From Chlorocebus sabaeus (lineage: Eukaryota > Chordata > Mammalia > Primates > Cercopithecidae), in assembly GCF_047675955.1 (NCBI RefSeq), contig NC_132909.1, forward strand, positions 43,575,931 to 43,639,930: 64,000 nucleotides of DNA. The letters run 5' to 3'. The notes beneath the pieces were generated by a model. The model worked only from the letters and a program-made list of their open reading frames with translations, ran no database searches and was not told where the DNA came from. Both the position numbers and the translations under genes were made by a program. Positions 52,201 to 60,712 of the stretch are shown one piece after another. Numbering within the stretch: position 1 is the stretch's first letter; each line of letters opens with the position of its first letter.

Positions 52201-55001
52201 CTACCGTGTGTACTCAGATCCCACCACCCGGGCGTACTCGGCCCCCACACCTAGGAGGTCACAGGCCGACACCAGGTCCTTCTCAAGCGTGTGCAGTTGC
52301 TAAAACGGAGAGAGAGAGAGCAGTGACCTTTGCTGCCAAACCCATCAGTTTTACGGTTCCTGGCCTTTGTGCTTTGTTAACAACCAACCAAACCTCCCCA
52401 CATCAATGAAACTGCCTGTGTCAGTTTTGAGCTAAATTAACCAAATTATCTCATCAACACTAATTGCTTTGGGTACAGAGCTCCAGTTGGTCTGTGGTAT
52501 ATATGTCATCTAACTGAATGGTGCCTGCAGTAGACACCGTCTAAACTTAATGGAGCATAGAACCAGCAGCCAAGGCTCATGGCACAGCCCCCAAGGCTGT
52601 GAGAGCACCTTGGGCTGTTCTGAGTGCTTCGTGGGTGCCTGTGGGGTCTGTCTTTAGTGGGGTGTCCCCAGTGTGTTCCAGGGACGACAAGGAGGGACTC
52701 CCTCAGAGGCAAGTGTCAAAGCCTGAACAGGCTGAAAGGGAGGCACATGCTTGGCTTGACCTTGCAAGGCGACACCTGCGGGGCCATGGTGGAGAGCTCG
52801 GCCCTTGGGTGTGCGTGCACATGGCGCCTGCCAACTCTGTGGCCTGGGGGTGGTGACCCACAGCTTGGCCTGCTCCTTTTTCTGCTAATGTGCACAAGTG
52901 TGCGTGGGGAGATGGAAGGAGACTGTGTGTGCATTCGGCTTCTCATCAGGCCTGGGGGAGGAGGGCCTTGGGAACTCCTGGCTGCTGGGTGAGCTCTTCC
53001 CTGTGGGTACTTTTCTCAGCCAGACCCTCCTGGAGTGAGGGACTCAGCTGGAGGAACTCCCAACCCAGGGTCAACACACTGCGTGCCTAGGTGGGTGTCA
53101 TGGGAGGTGGCTAAGTGGTGGCCCAGAGGGCAGGCTAGGTCATGGAAGAGAGAGGCTGGGGGCCAGGCACCCGCCTGAGGGTCCCCAGTGCAGAAGTGTA
53201 GGTGGAGCCCAGGACAGGAGTGGTGCCCCACACGGTGGAGCCTGCTGGTCTCTCCACTCTAGCTGGGAAGGCCGAATTCAGAGTCCCCCAACAACCGAGC
53301 ACTGTGGAACTCAGAGACCAGGGCACCACCTGTATCTGGGGGGCCGAAGGGAGCATGAGGAGGAACTGTGTGGATCCCAGGATGAGGGTGTGCCCCAGCA
53401 GCCCCCAAAAGTGAGGGGTCCATGTGGGAAACAATGCTTGACGTGGACATTTGTGGCCTGATAGGCAGCCCCCTGGAGTCTCGGCCTAGCTCCTAAAAAA
53501 ACCCCACAGTGGGTCTCTGGCAGGAAACGTTCCTGGGATTTCAATGAGCGCAGGCCAAAGATGAGATGAGAATGGCTGGGAGGGAGAGAAACCCAAAGAC
53601 ACCCAACAAGCAGCAGGCCCCCTGTCAGTGTCAGCTCCGGGGAAGCCCCGCACTCCAACCACTCGCCCCTGGGCGTTGCTGAGAGCCAGGCTCAAGCCGG
53701 GGATGCTGTCAAGGATGGAGGCTGGAGGGGGCTTGTGAGCAGGTTAAGTAAATGTTCCTATGTCCCCACCCACTCCGTGTGCCAGCCCGAGGGCGTCTGC
53801 GCATCGTGGACTCTGCTGTTCTTTGCACATGGGGCAGGTGTGCCCCTGGGTCATGGTCCCTGCCGGGCACCCTTGTGCCTGGGCCGCAGTACTCACAGCG
53901 AGCTGGAAGAGCAGGCGGCAGTGCCAATACGGGGTCTGCTGTGAGATCTGTATCGCCTTCCGCAGCAGCGGCTTTGCTGCATCGACGGAATTCTGAAAGG
54001 AAATAGTTACGTTTGGGAACGTAAGAAGGCGGCAATCAAGCTGGATTCCTTAGCAGCAGCTGTGGTGCCAGAAGGCAGTTCCTGTTCATGCTTACCAAAG
54101 GATTTTTTTGGGTTGCCAATTTACTTTATTAAAAGCAAAAAAAGATATTTTATTGGACTCACTGGCTGGGAAGTTTCTGCATCACTCTTAAAATAACTTC
54201 TCTTTCAACTGGACTGAAAGTACTTTCAGTTCAAAATTCTAAACTGTCAAATCAGATGCCAGTTCCCATCTTTTATGTTCTCAGACCAGAGAGAGGCATC
54301 GGGGTGTGAAGTACACACATTCCCTGCCGCCAAAGCCACCTTACTCGTCATCCTTCTGAGGTGGGAGGAAGGCAAATTTCAGCTATAATTGAAATTAGGA
54401 ACCAGATGAAGAAGGGAAACTGTACAGACTTGTCAGGTGAGGAACAGGCTGATCTCTCCAACAGTAGTATGTAGAAAAGGAAGCTGCCGGCACTCCTTAG
54501 CAGGTGGCTACCCACCAAAGCCCTGGGGCTTGGGCATAAGAGGTAGGAAAGTAATCTGATGGTTAAAAGCCACCGGGCTGGGCACGGTGGTTCCTGTGTA
54601 TAATTCTGGCACTTTGGGAAGTCGAGGCAGGATTGCTTGAGGCCAGGAGCTTGAGCCCAGCCTGGGCAAGACCATCTCTACAACAAATAAAAAAATTAGC
54701 CAGGCATGGGTGGTGCATGCCTATAGTCCCAGCTACTTGGGAGGCTGAGGTGGGAGGATCACTTGAGCTCAGGAGTTCAAGGCTGCAATGAGCTGTGATT
54801 GTGTCATGTACTCCAGCCTGAAAAAAAAAAAGCTGGAGGGATTCCAACTCCTGGAGCCCCAATTTACCAATGTGCTATCATGTCTTAGCAACAGGGAGAG
54901 ACACTTTGCTTTCAGAAACCTTAATATGTTCTTACCTCTTGACAGTACAATTCAGACAACAGACTTGCTGCTTCAAATTTAACATCTTCGAACTGCGGGA
55001 T
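36824..55001 (-). CDS. MAU2: MAU2 cohesin loading complex subunit (C-terminal 515 codons, 17 exons)
   Basis: Seventeen minus-strand exons (listed separately) splice in frame into 515 codons, starting IPQFEDVKFEAASLL and ending QNGPNTSLASLL plus TGA at 36,826-36,824. This matches human MAU2/SCC4 as I remember it, residues 99-613 of 613, without frameshift or internal stop. MAU2 is an all-helical TPR superhelix that wraps the N-terminus of NIPBL (SCC2). Together they load cohesin on chromatin in the nucleus, acting in sister-chromatid cohesion, loop extrusion and transcription. The body of the protein shows helical-pair repeats, for example the stretches at residues 121-152 and 295-324. Residues 1-98 (probably two exons) and the promoter lie beyond the right edge, so no start codon is called here. 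Human MAU2 has, as I recall, 19 exons, making these exons 3-19. The identification is very secure; the exon numbering is inference. Confidence 0.97.
37215..37342 (-). CDS. MAU2: MAU2 exon, residues 547-589
   Basis: Completes Asp547 and encodes LNKACGNAMDAHEAAQMHQN through EACSLPEHNLIT (128 bases). The acceptor is CACTCTCAG and the donor GTACGG. Confidence 0.95.
37343..38128 (-). other. MAU2 intron between residues 547 halves
   Basis: A 786-base GC-rich intron without Alu. Its length is a multiple of three, but reading on from the upstream exon meets TAA after about 19 codons. At 37,690-37,760 there is a weak MIR-like stretch (CTCAGTTTCGTAATCTGG). Confidence 0.7.
38129..38219 (-). CDS. MAU2: MAU2 exon, residues 517-547 (part)
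   Basis: Ninety-one bases encode ESNNMVVPAMQLASKIPDMS through WSSALLR, plus one base of Asp547. The acceptor is TTGCCAG and the donor GTGAGT. It is separated from the previous exon by a 3.8 kb intron. Confidence 0.96.
39955..40260 (+). mobile_element. AluS, slightly 5' truncated
   Basis: Begins at CCCGGTGGCTCACG; AAAATTACC flanks both sides. It is antisense to MAU2. Confidence 0.9.
40411..40713 (-). mobile_element. AluJ
   Basis: Old-type CTACAGCCTCAACCTCCTGG; full length. Confidence 0.87.
40727..40750. repeat. (TTA)n microsatellite
   Basis: About seven TTA units leading into the poly(T) of the next Alu. Confidence 0.9.
40748..41048 (-). mobile_element. AluY (Old World monkey type)
   Basis: GGCCAGATCTC, GCTTACGCC and CTAGGTTTTTTTTTG fit the monkey lineage. 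Confidence 0.9.
41049..41187 (-). mobile_element. Alu left-monomer piece
   Basis: AAAATATCTT occurs at 40,715 and at 41,187, suggesting this piece and the (TTA)n tail belong to one older insertion later broken by the AluY. Confidence 0.75.
41227..41523 (+). mobile_element. AluY
   Basis: Full length, antisense to MAU2. Confidence 0.9.
42067..42178 (-). CDS. MAU2: MAU2 exon, residues 479-516
   Basis: Completes Lys479 and encodes RFLRETLKMSNAEDLNRLTA through YVLGNHR (112 bases). The acceptor is TTGTCAG and the donor GTGAGT. Confidence 0.96.
42271..42348 (-). CDS. MAU2: MAU2 exon, residues 453-479 (part)
   Basis: Seventy-eight bases complete Ser453, encode SHCLRAAAFYVRGLFSFFQG plus RYNEA, and give two bases of Lys479. 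The acceptor is CCCTGCAG and the donor GTGAGT. The next intron is 92 bases. Confidence 0.95.
42567..42616 (-). CDS. MAU2: MAU2 exon, residues 437-453 (part)
   Basis: A 50-base exon encodes LYSLLERINPDHSFPV plus two bases of Ser453. The acceptor is TCCTCAG and the donor GTGAGC. Confidence 0.95.
43137..43432 (-). mobile_element. AluJ
   Basis: CTGCAGCCTCAATCTCC and GAAATAGGGGTCTCCCTA; full length. Confidence 0.85.
43455..44018 (+). repeat. Minisatellite, about 20-base unit, 560 bases
   Basis: Some 28 copies of a GGCTGAGGAGGGGATCCCGG-type unit with CTGATAGAGG and CTGATGGAAG variants, lying in the MAU2 intron between exons 42,616 and 44,404. No stop occurs in some frames because of the unit; I regard that as incidental. 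Confidence 0.93.
44019..44181 (-). mobile_element. AluY left part, cut by the minisatellite
   Basis: Begins abruptly at CTACAGGTGCCCACCACC; the right monomer and tail are missing and are replaced by the tandem repeat. Confidence 0.88.
44404..44490 (-). CDS. MAU2: MAU2 exon, residues 408-436
   Basis: Eighty-seven bases, phase 0, encode LTNHQELWAFIVTNLASVYI plus REGNRHQEV. The acceptor is CCATTCCAG. The donor is placed at GTAGGT (44,403-44,398) so that Val436 stays in the exon. GTAGTA three bases earlier is a tandem alternative that would drop Val436. Confidence 0.93.
44491..46386 (-). other. MAU2 1.9 kb Alu-free intron
   Basis: Unique GC-rich sequence with no Alu. Near 45,430-45,470 there is a short GAGACG-type purine repeat, and 45,815-45,860 resembles an antisense MIR core. 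Nothing else is recognised. Confidence 0.6.
46387..46452 (-). CDS. MAU2: MAU2 exon, residues 386-407
   Basis: Sixty-six bases, phase 0, encode GLYCVSVNCMDNAEAQFTTA plus LR. The acceptor is TTCTTCCAG and the donor GTAAGG. Confidence 0.96.
46650..46828. repeat. Short degenerate intronic repeat beside a MAU2 donor
   Basis: The core AACATTCTGGATTCT recurs at about 46,661, 46,706, 46,754 and 46,786 (spacing 45, 48, 32). GGTGCTGTCA(A/G)GG occurs at 46,728 and 46,806. The last unit reaches the exon donor at 46,828. Confidence 0.75.
46829..46906 (-). CDS. MAU2: MAU2 exon, residues 360-385
   Basis: Seventy-eight bases, phase 0, encode ISQVCQLCQQSPRLFSNHAA plus QLHTLL. The acceptor is CCGGCAG and the donor GTGAGT. 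A short intronic tandem repeat with donor-like copies starts just past this donor. Confidence 0.96.
47322..47634 (-). mobile_element. AluS
   Basis: Sense to MAU2; full length. Confidence 0.9.
47822..47925 (-). CDS. MAU2: MAU2 exon, residues 325-359
   Basis: Completes Met325, then encodes LDCSPILSSFQVILLEHIIM through GHKATALQE (104 bases). The acceptor is CGCCCATAG, with a TAG rather than CAG end; the donor is GTAAGG. Confidence 0.96.
47926..48876 (-). other. MAU2 951-base intron
   Basis: Unique, Alu-free sequence with nothing recognised. Confidence 0.6.
48877..48967 (-). CDS. MAU2: MAU2 exon, residues 295-325 (part)
   Basis: Ninety-one bases encode VTVMHSMQAGYLEKAQKYTD through LEKLK, plus the first base of Met325. 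The acceptor is TTGACAG and the donor a strong GTAAGT. Confidence 0.96.
49062..49208 (-). CDS. MAU2: MAU2 exon, residues 246-294
   Basis: A 147-base phase-0 exon encodes VKSVKPCLKQLQQCIQTIST through EHMCVLVYL. The acceptor is GCACAG and the donor GTGCGT. The following intron is only 94 bases (48,968-49,061). Confidence 0.96.
49209..50362 (-). other. MAU2 1.15 kb intron
   Basis: Unique, GC-rich, Alu-free sequence with nothing recognised. Confidence 0.6.
50363..50518 (-). CDS. MAU2: MAU2 exon, residues 194-245
   Basis: The largest coding exon here (156 bases, phase 0) encodes LLLMERKLQEVHPLLTLCGQ through THYLDAGQ. The acceptor is TTCCCAG and the donor GTGTGT, a non-optimal donor. Confidence 0.96.
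50889..50916 (-). CDS. MAU2: MAU2 micro-exon, residues 184-193
   Basis: A 28-base exon completes Arg184 and encodes ALFLLSKGM. The acceptor is TTTTGCAG and the donor GTAAGT. It is too short for ORF-based detection and is supported by the exact fit of phase and residues between its neighbours. Confidence 0.94.
51088..51399 (-). mobile_element. AluS
   Basis: Tail of TTTA/TTTTTA units; sense to MAU2. Confidence 0.88.
51453..51582 (+). mobile_element. Alu left half only
   Basis: Ends at TCTCTACAAAAAAATATG. Confidence 0.82.
51668..51975 (-). mobile_element. AluS
   Basis: Full length, with poly(T) of 26. Confidence 0.9.
51976..52112 (-). mobile_element. AluJ left-monomer piece
   Basis: TTTGTATTTTTTGTGGAGAT through GTGCTTGGCC; lies about 90 bases from the exon at 52,205. 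Confidence 0.8.
52205..52299 (-). CDS. MAU2: MAU2 exon, residues 153-184 (part)
   Basis: Ninety-five bases encode QLHTLEKDLVSACDLLGVG through GSEYT, plus two bases of Arg184. The acceptor is GTTTTAG and the donor GTAGGC, a weaker match to consensus than its neighbours. Confidence 0.95.
52300..53896 (-). other. MAU2 1.6 kb intron
   Basis: Unique Alu-free sequence; a short GA run (about 52,307-52,320) follows the exon. No other feature was recognised. Confidence 0.6.
53897..53992 (-). CDS. MAU2: MAU2 exon, residues 121-152
   Basis: Ninety-six bases, phase 0, encode NSVDAAKPLLRKAIQISQQ through HCRLLFQLA, a TPR-like helix pair. The acceptor is CTTTCAG and the donor GTGAGT at 53,896-53,891. Confidence 0.96.
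53993..54574 (-). other. Unique MAU2 intron sequence
   Basis: No repeat recognised. Confidence 0.5.
54575..54832 (+). mobile_element. AluJ, diverged
   Basis: Its tail ends about 100 bases from the exon at 54,936; antisense to MAU2. Confidence 0.83.
54936..55001 (-). CDS. MAU2: MAU2 exon, residues 99-120
   Basis: Sixty-six bases encode IPQFEDVKFEAASLLSELYC plus QE, phase 0 at both ends. The acceptor is CACTAG before ATC and the donor is GTAAGA. Keeping IPQ requires the TAG acceptor. CCGCAG 9 nt inside the exon and TTTTTTGCAG 30 nt upstream are rival acceptors (see findings). Upstream coding exons are off the window. Confidence 0.92.
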
Positions 55002-57633
55002 CTAGTGATGTCCAGTTAAGGAAGTAGGACACTGCAAAAAAGGTCGGTTTGAAAGGGCCACAGCTTGGGGCTCCTACCCTGCCGAGGTCTGCCGGACACG
55101 CACATCCCTGCCTGCCCTAAAATTCCAAGTTTTCCTGTTCCCCCAGTGAACCTTGAGCTTGCTGTAGGGCAGGGCTTGGAGCTGGATGCAAGGTATGAAG
55201 AGAAGCACAAAGAGGAGCACAACGCCCAGGGGCAGCAAAGGGCCAGATGGGGGATGCTCCAGGTGCTCTGTGGGCAGAGCCTCAACTCGCAGGGCATGTT
55301 GGGAGGTGGGATTCAAGCTTTGATACATTCTTTTTATTTAAGTGGAGAATTCCTTAAAAGGAACCATACCAACACGGAAAGGATACTTGCTGTGATATCA
55401 ACCACTGAAAGAGAAAGAAAAGAAAGATTAATTCTCAGGCAAACACCTGGCACCTGGTTACTGGCTTGCTTTGGGGTTTCCACAGGTTGTCCTGAGAACA
55501 GAGGCTGCCAGGTATCCAGGTAACAAGAAGGTGGCCTGCTTGGCCTGAGAGGGTGGGCTTACTCCCCTCCAATCCAGCCAGGGGAATGGAAGCTATAGAG
55601 CCCCAGAGGGTGCCTGGGGAGGAGGGGACATGCCCTTCTGACATCGGAGAAGGGGCTGGCACTTGAAGTCAGACCCCACAGGCCCTTGGGTGGGAGCTGC
55701 TTCAGAAAGGAACAGAGCTCAGAGGTGACCTGGCCCCATCAAGGACCCCACGTGTCACACAGAAGTAGGGCTGGCAGTCAGAGGTCAGGCAGAAAGGAAG
55801 GATATTCAGCAAAGCATAACACGAGAAGTCAGTTTCAACTGGAGAATGGGTCTTGGGGGGCAAGGTCAGTCCTTCTGAGCAAGAGGCATTTGAAAGATGC
55901 TTGGCTGTGAGCAAAGTCAGCCTCTCAGAGGGGAAGGAGGGGGGCTCCAGGAAGGACCGACACAGGCAGAACTATGGGATAGCACTGAAGACACACACCA
56001 GGAATGCAGTTCAGACAACAGGCTCCAACTCAGGGACCGCTGTGCCCTAAACTTCCATGTTCCAACAGGTTCCCGGGCTAGTCCAGGCCACTGACCACAG
56101 CCCATCAGATCACCCAGGCTCCCAAGCACAAGAGCCTAACGCTGTGCCCGGTGACCCACATGTGCCACACACATTCAGAGCAACCTGCGCCTGACAAGAG
56201 CCTTGGTGGTTGCTGGAAGGTGGATCTGGAGCACAGCAGAAGACCCTAACTTATCACACTCTGTGGGAGGACCACACGGGGCAGGGCAGCATGTGTGGCA
56301 AAGTATGGGAAGTGAGGGGCCAGTTCTCTAGGCAAAGGGGGAGCAGGAGGTGCTCCAGGCACTGAAGAGCGCATGAAAAAGGCACAGAGGGCCAGGAAGG
56401 TGAGGCTAAAGCCCGAAGGTCTCTGCCACTCATGCGGCAACAGCGGCCACTCCTGGCTGAGGGTCAGAATGCCCTGGTGTCACCCCTGGAGGCTGACTCA
56501 GTCAGGGCTGGGAAATGAAAGCACCTGACCAGATGGGCATTTCAGACCATCCTGTATGCAGCAGAAAATTCACGAAGGGTGTGTGGAGGAGCCAGTGAGG
56601 CCCGGAGATCCACAGCTGGGGGCAGCCTTGGGGCTGGAGATCTCTAGGGCAAGGATGAACAGCAGCTGGGAATGTCACAGGTGCTGGGAAAGCACAGAGC
56701 TGCATCGAGAGCAGCTACTGCCAAGACACAGGGGGGCCAGTAGGACAGCTGTGGGAGAGAGCCCAAGCCCCGGGCTCCTGACACACACGCACCAACACGC
56801 AGGAGCCCAGATTACAGGCCCTCTGCCAGCCCAACCATCTGCTTCCTGTGGTCCCCTCTTGTGGCAGGGATAGGAGGGGCTCGGGGTCCTCAGAGTGGTG
56901 GGGCCAGCACCTGCCATCAGAAGTGCGGCCTCAGAGGCGAGGCGCCTCAGCCAAAGGCTGTGTGTGGGGACAGTGGGAACGTGTGTGATGTGAGAGAGGA
57001 GCAGAAGTTGGGGGCTTTTTTCCACAGAAGCTGCTGAGAAGCCGGGTCCAACACGAGAAGCTCTGGAAGGCCACCAACTGGAAGGGATGGTCAATCACAT
57101 ATGAGAGAGGGGGCCGTGACAAAGGAGCTGTACTAGAGCCGGGCTGAGGTCTCCCCGAACCCTGAGATTTGGTGGTTCTGTGGTTCGGGCATCATGGGGT
57201 TAGCAAAGGGAAGCTCTTCAGACACAGTCCAGGGAGGACAGAGAGCACTGCCACGCATAAACAGCAGCCCCAGCCTGGGTGAGTAAGGTGCAAACCTGGC
57301 ATCTGCAGCTGAGCCTGGCACCTGTGACAAAGCTGGCCTCATTTCTGTGTGTCACTGCATCCCAGCAGAGGTAAGCAAGATGACCAGTCAACAGGTGAAT
57401 TCCCTCACCTCCCTTCGGGCGGAGAAGCTTTCCTTTCCAGTCTGTGGCCATGTGATGCTCTCCCCAGAGCTGACGACGGCCCACACAGGCACGTCCGTGG
57501 CAGGTAGACTTCAAGAGGATATGTCCAGTCACTTCATGCCTCAGAACACTGCACCCCCTTCTACAAAACTTTGGCCTATGTCACCGAGCTCAGGCCTGTG
57601 TGGGTCCAACAATGTCTCCTCATAGCAACAGCT
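55002..57633 (-). other. Large MAU2 intron, exon-proximal Alu-free part
   Basis: About 2.6 kb of unique sequence next to the exon ending at 55,001. I searched for the preceding exon (encoding HLQLGSVLYHHTKNSEQ) here and up to 64,000 and did not find it, so this intron runs past the window edge. Confidence 0.7.
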
Positions 57634-57929
57634 TTTCTTTTTTTTTTGACACAGTCTCACTGTGTTGTCCAGGTTGGAGTGCAGCAGCATGATCATAGTT
57701 CACTGCAGCCTTGACCTCCTGGGCTCAAGTGATCCTCCCACCTCAGCCTCCTGAGTAGCTGGGACTACTGGTGCGCACCACCATGTCTGGCTAATATTTT
57801 AAATTTTTTGTAGAGATGGGGTCTGGCTATGCTGCCCAGGCTGGCCTCGATTTCCTAGGCTTGAGTGATTCTCCTGTCTTGGCCTTGAAAGGCGCTGGGA
57901 TTACAGGCGTTGGACACTGTGCTTGGCCA
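57634..57929 (-). mobile_element. AluJ
   Basis: AGCAACAGCTTT flanks both ends. Confidence 0.88.
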
Positions 57930-58043
57930 GCAACAGCTTTGTGTCCCTTCCCCGTTTGGGGCCATTATATGGCTAACATCAATCTATTCAGCACACAGTT
58001 GGACTGGACCTCATTTCTCCTGACCCCATGGACATCTCCTCTT

Positions 58044-58342
58044 CTTCTTTTTTTTTTTTGAGACGGAGTTTTGCTCTTGTTGCCCATGCTGGAGTGCAAT
58101 GGGATGATCTTGGCTCACCGCAACCTCCACTTCCCAGGTTCAAGTGATTCTCCTGCCTCAGCCTCCCGAGTAGCTGGGATTACAGGCATGTGCCACCATG
58201 CCCGGCTAATTTTTGTATTTTCAGTAGAGACAGGGTTTCTCTATGTTGGTCAGGCTGGTCTCAAACTCCCGGCCTCAGGTGATCCGCTTGCCTTGGCCTC
58301 CCAAAGTGCTGGGATTACAGGCGTGAGCCACCGTGGCTGGCT
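58044..58342 (-). mobile_element. AluS
   Basis: GACATCTC flanks both sides. Confidence 0.9.
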
Positions 58343-58743
58343 GAGACATCTCTTCTTTGCAAGCCAGATATGCCTGCTGCTAACAGGCTCGCCTCTCTGC
58401 CAGCTCCGTCCGTCCACGCGAGGGCTAGACAGAGAGGATCCCATTTCCCCTGAGGAAGGTGAGGCTCTCAGTGAACACTGGTGAACTGGGAAGTAACATG
58501 ACCAAAGGCTCCAAACACAAGCCTTCTCTTGTGGAAGGCCTTGTCCACTAGCATCAGTGGGTGTCAGGAGCGCTGACTGGGAGCCAGAGGACTGGGTTCA
58601 AGGTGTGGGTCCACTGTGAGTTAGCAATGCTCTAAGGCACTTGAGAAATTACATCCTAGGGTTTTTAACATCCGTTTCCCAGGTATCTTTATTGCCCACT
58701 TTAAATACATTCAGAGGACATTAGATAAAGCCCCTCTTTTTGT

Positions 58744-59084
58744 GACCAGCCTGGGCAACATAGCAAGATCCTGTCTCTTTAAAAAAAAAAAAAAAAAAAA
58801 GGCCGGGCATGGTGGCTCAAGCCTGTAATCCCAGCACTTTGGGAGGCCAAGATGGGCGGATCACGAGGTCAGGAGATCGAGACCATCCTGGCTAACACGG
58901 TGAAACCCCATCTCTACTAAAAAAATACAAAAAAACTAGCCGGGCGAGGTAGTGGGCACCTGTAGTCCCAGCTACTCGGGAGGCTGAGGCAGGAGAATGG
59001 TGTGAACCCGGGAGGCGGAGCTTGCAGTGAGCCGAGATCCCGCCACTGCACTCTAGCCTGGGCGACAGAGCAAGACTCCGTCTC

Positions 59085-59115
<31 letters not shown>

Positions 59116-59270
59116 GCCAGGCTTGGTGATGCATGCTGTAGTGCCAGTTACTTGGGAGGCTGAGGTGGGAGGATCACTTGAGCCCAGGAGTTTGGGGCTA
59201 CAGTGAGCTATGATCGCACTGCTACACTCCAGCCTGGGCAACAAGGAAAGAACCTGACTCTTAGGAAAAA
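58744..59270 (+). mobile_element. AluJ split by AluY in its middle A-rich linker
   Basis: Left remnant 58,744-58,800 (truncated at its 5' end) and right monomer 59,113-59,270. Confidence 0.82.
58801..59112 (+). mobile_element. AluY (Old World monkey type)
   Basis: GGCTCAAGCC and CTAGCCGGGCGAGG; long A-tail. Confidence 0.92.
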
Positions 59271-59289
59271 AAGCCCCATGATGATTGAC

Positions 59290-59360
59290 CTTAAAGTTGT
59301 GGCCGCAATGACTGCAGCAGGCTGACATCCAGTAGGTGCTCAGGAAACATGTGCTGAACG
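59290..59360 (+). mobile_element. L2 3' end fragment
   Basis: CATCCAGTAGGTGCTCAGGA followed by AACATGTGCTGAACGAAC is the L2 terminal motif. Confidence 0.55.
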
Positions 59361-59667
59361 AACAATGGCTTTATCCACTTGGATAATGACTAGAGTTCAT
59401 TAGAGGAAAGTGAGGGCTTCTGTATAAGTGCAAATGGCCATAGAATGGTATGCCTTTCAGACACAAAGCCCTAAATGGCATGGGATTTCTCCCTGTCTTT
59501 AAATGCCACTACTTCTTCATTGCAACATCAGTGACACCTGGATCTCTCTGCATGAGAACACACATTCCTGAGGGGCAGGACGGGCCTGGTGCCAGGGTGA
59601 ACCAGTCACTTCCCCAGGGCCATTAATCTGACACCTACTAAATGACTTCACTTTTGTATCTTTGTTA

Positions 59668-59817
59668 GACTTTTTTTTTTTTTTTTTGCAGAGACAGGGA
59701 AGGTCTTGCTATGATGCACAGGCTGGTCTTGAACTTCCGGGTTCAAGTGATCCTCCCATCTCCCATCTCAGCTTTCCAAAGCACTGGGATTACAGTTGTA
59801 AGCCACCTCAACCAGCC
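59668..59817 (-). mobile_element. Alu monomer fragment
   Basis: Diverged one-monomer piece with TCCCATCTCCCATCTC duplication. Confidence 0.72.
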
Positions 59818-59921
59818 CTCTGTATGACTTTTAGCATATATTTGGAAATCGGAAAAATATATCCAACTCACAAATTAAGGATGTAGAATGCCTTACCCAA
59901 GTTTGCTACCTCATCTACGTG

Positions 59922-60234
59922 ATTTTTTTTTTTTTTTTTTTTTTTGAGACAGAGCCTTGCTCTGTTGCCCAGGCTGGAGTGCAGTGGCACAATCTCGGCT
60001 CACTGCAAGCTTCATCTCCCAGGTTCACGCCATTCTCCTGCCTCAGCCTCTCGAGTAGCTGGGACTACAGGCGCCCGCCACGACGCCCGGCTAATGTTTT
60101 GTATTTTACAGTAGAAATGGGGTTTCACCGTGTTAGCCAGGATGGTCTCGATCTCCTGACCTCGTGATCCGCTGCCCTCAGCCTCGGCCTCCCAAAGTGC
60201 TGGAATTACAGGCATGAGCCACCGCAACTGGCCT
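59922..60234 (-). mobile_element. AluY
   Basis: TGATTTTTT flanks both sides; full length. Confidence 0.9.
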
Positions 60235-60238
60235 CTGA

Positions 60239-60538
60239 TTTTTTTTTTTTTTTTTTGAGACAGAGTTTCACTCTTACTGCCCAGGCTGAAGTGCAATGGC
60301 GCAATCTTGGCTCACGGCAACCTCCGGCTCCCGGTTTAAGCGATGCTCCTGCCTCAGCCTCCCGAGTAGCTGGGATTACAGGGCATGCGCCACCACACCC
60401 GGCTAATTTTGTATTTTTGGTAGAGACGGGGTTTCTCTATGTTGGTCAGGCTGGTCTCGAACTCCTGACCTCTGGTGATGCACCCGCCTTGGTTTCCCAA
60501 AGTGCTGGGATCACAGGCATGAGCCACGGCGCCTGGCA
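60239..60538 (-). mobile_element. AluS
   Basis: Full length; abuts the preceding AluY. Confidence 0.88.
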
Positions 60539-60712
60539 GGCCCAACTAATTTTTTTACTTTTTTGTAGAGATGGGGGTCTTGCTATCTCTACAAAATCTA
60601 AATGAGATTTAGAAATCTAAATGAGTTTGAGACCAGCATGGTCTCAGGAGATACTACCGCCTCAGCCTCCCACAGTGCTGGGATTACAGGCATGAGTCAC
60701 TACGCCTGGCCT
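60539..60712 (-). mobile_element. Alu left-monomer piece with internal rearrangement
   Basis: AATCTAAATGAG occurs twice (60,595 and 60,612), followed by a plus-strand-type scrap GTTTGAGACCAGCATGG inside a minus-strand element. Confidence 0.65.
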
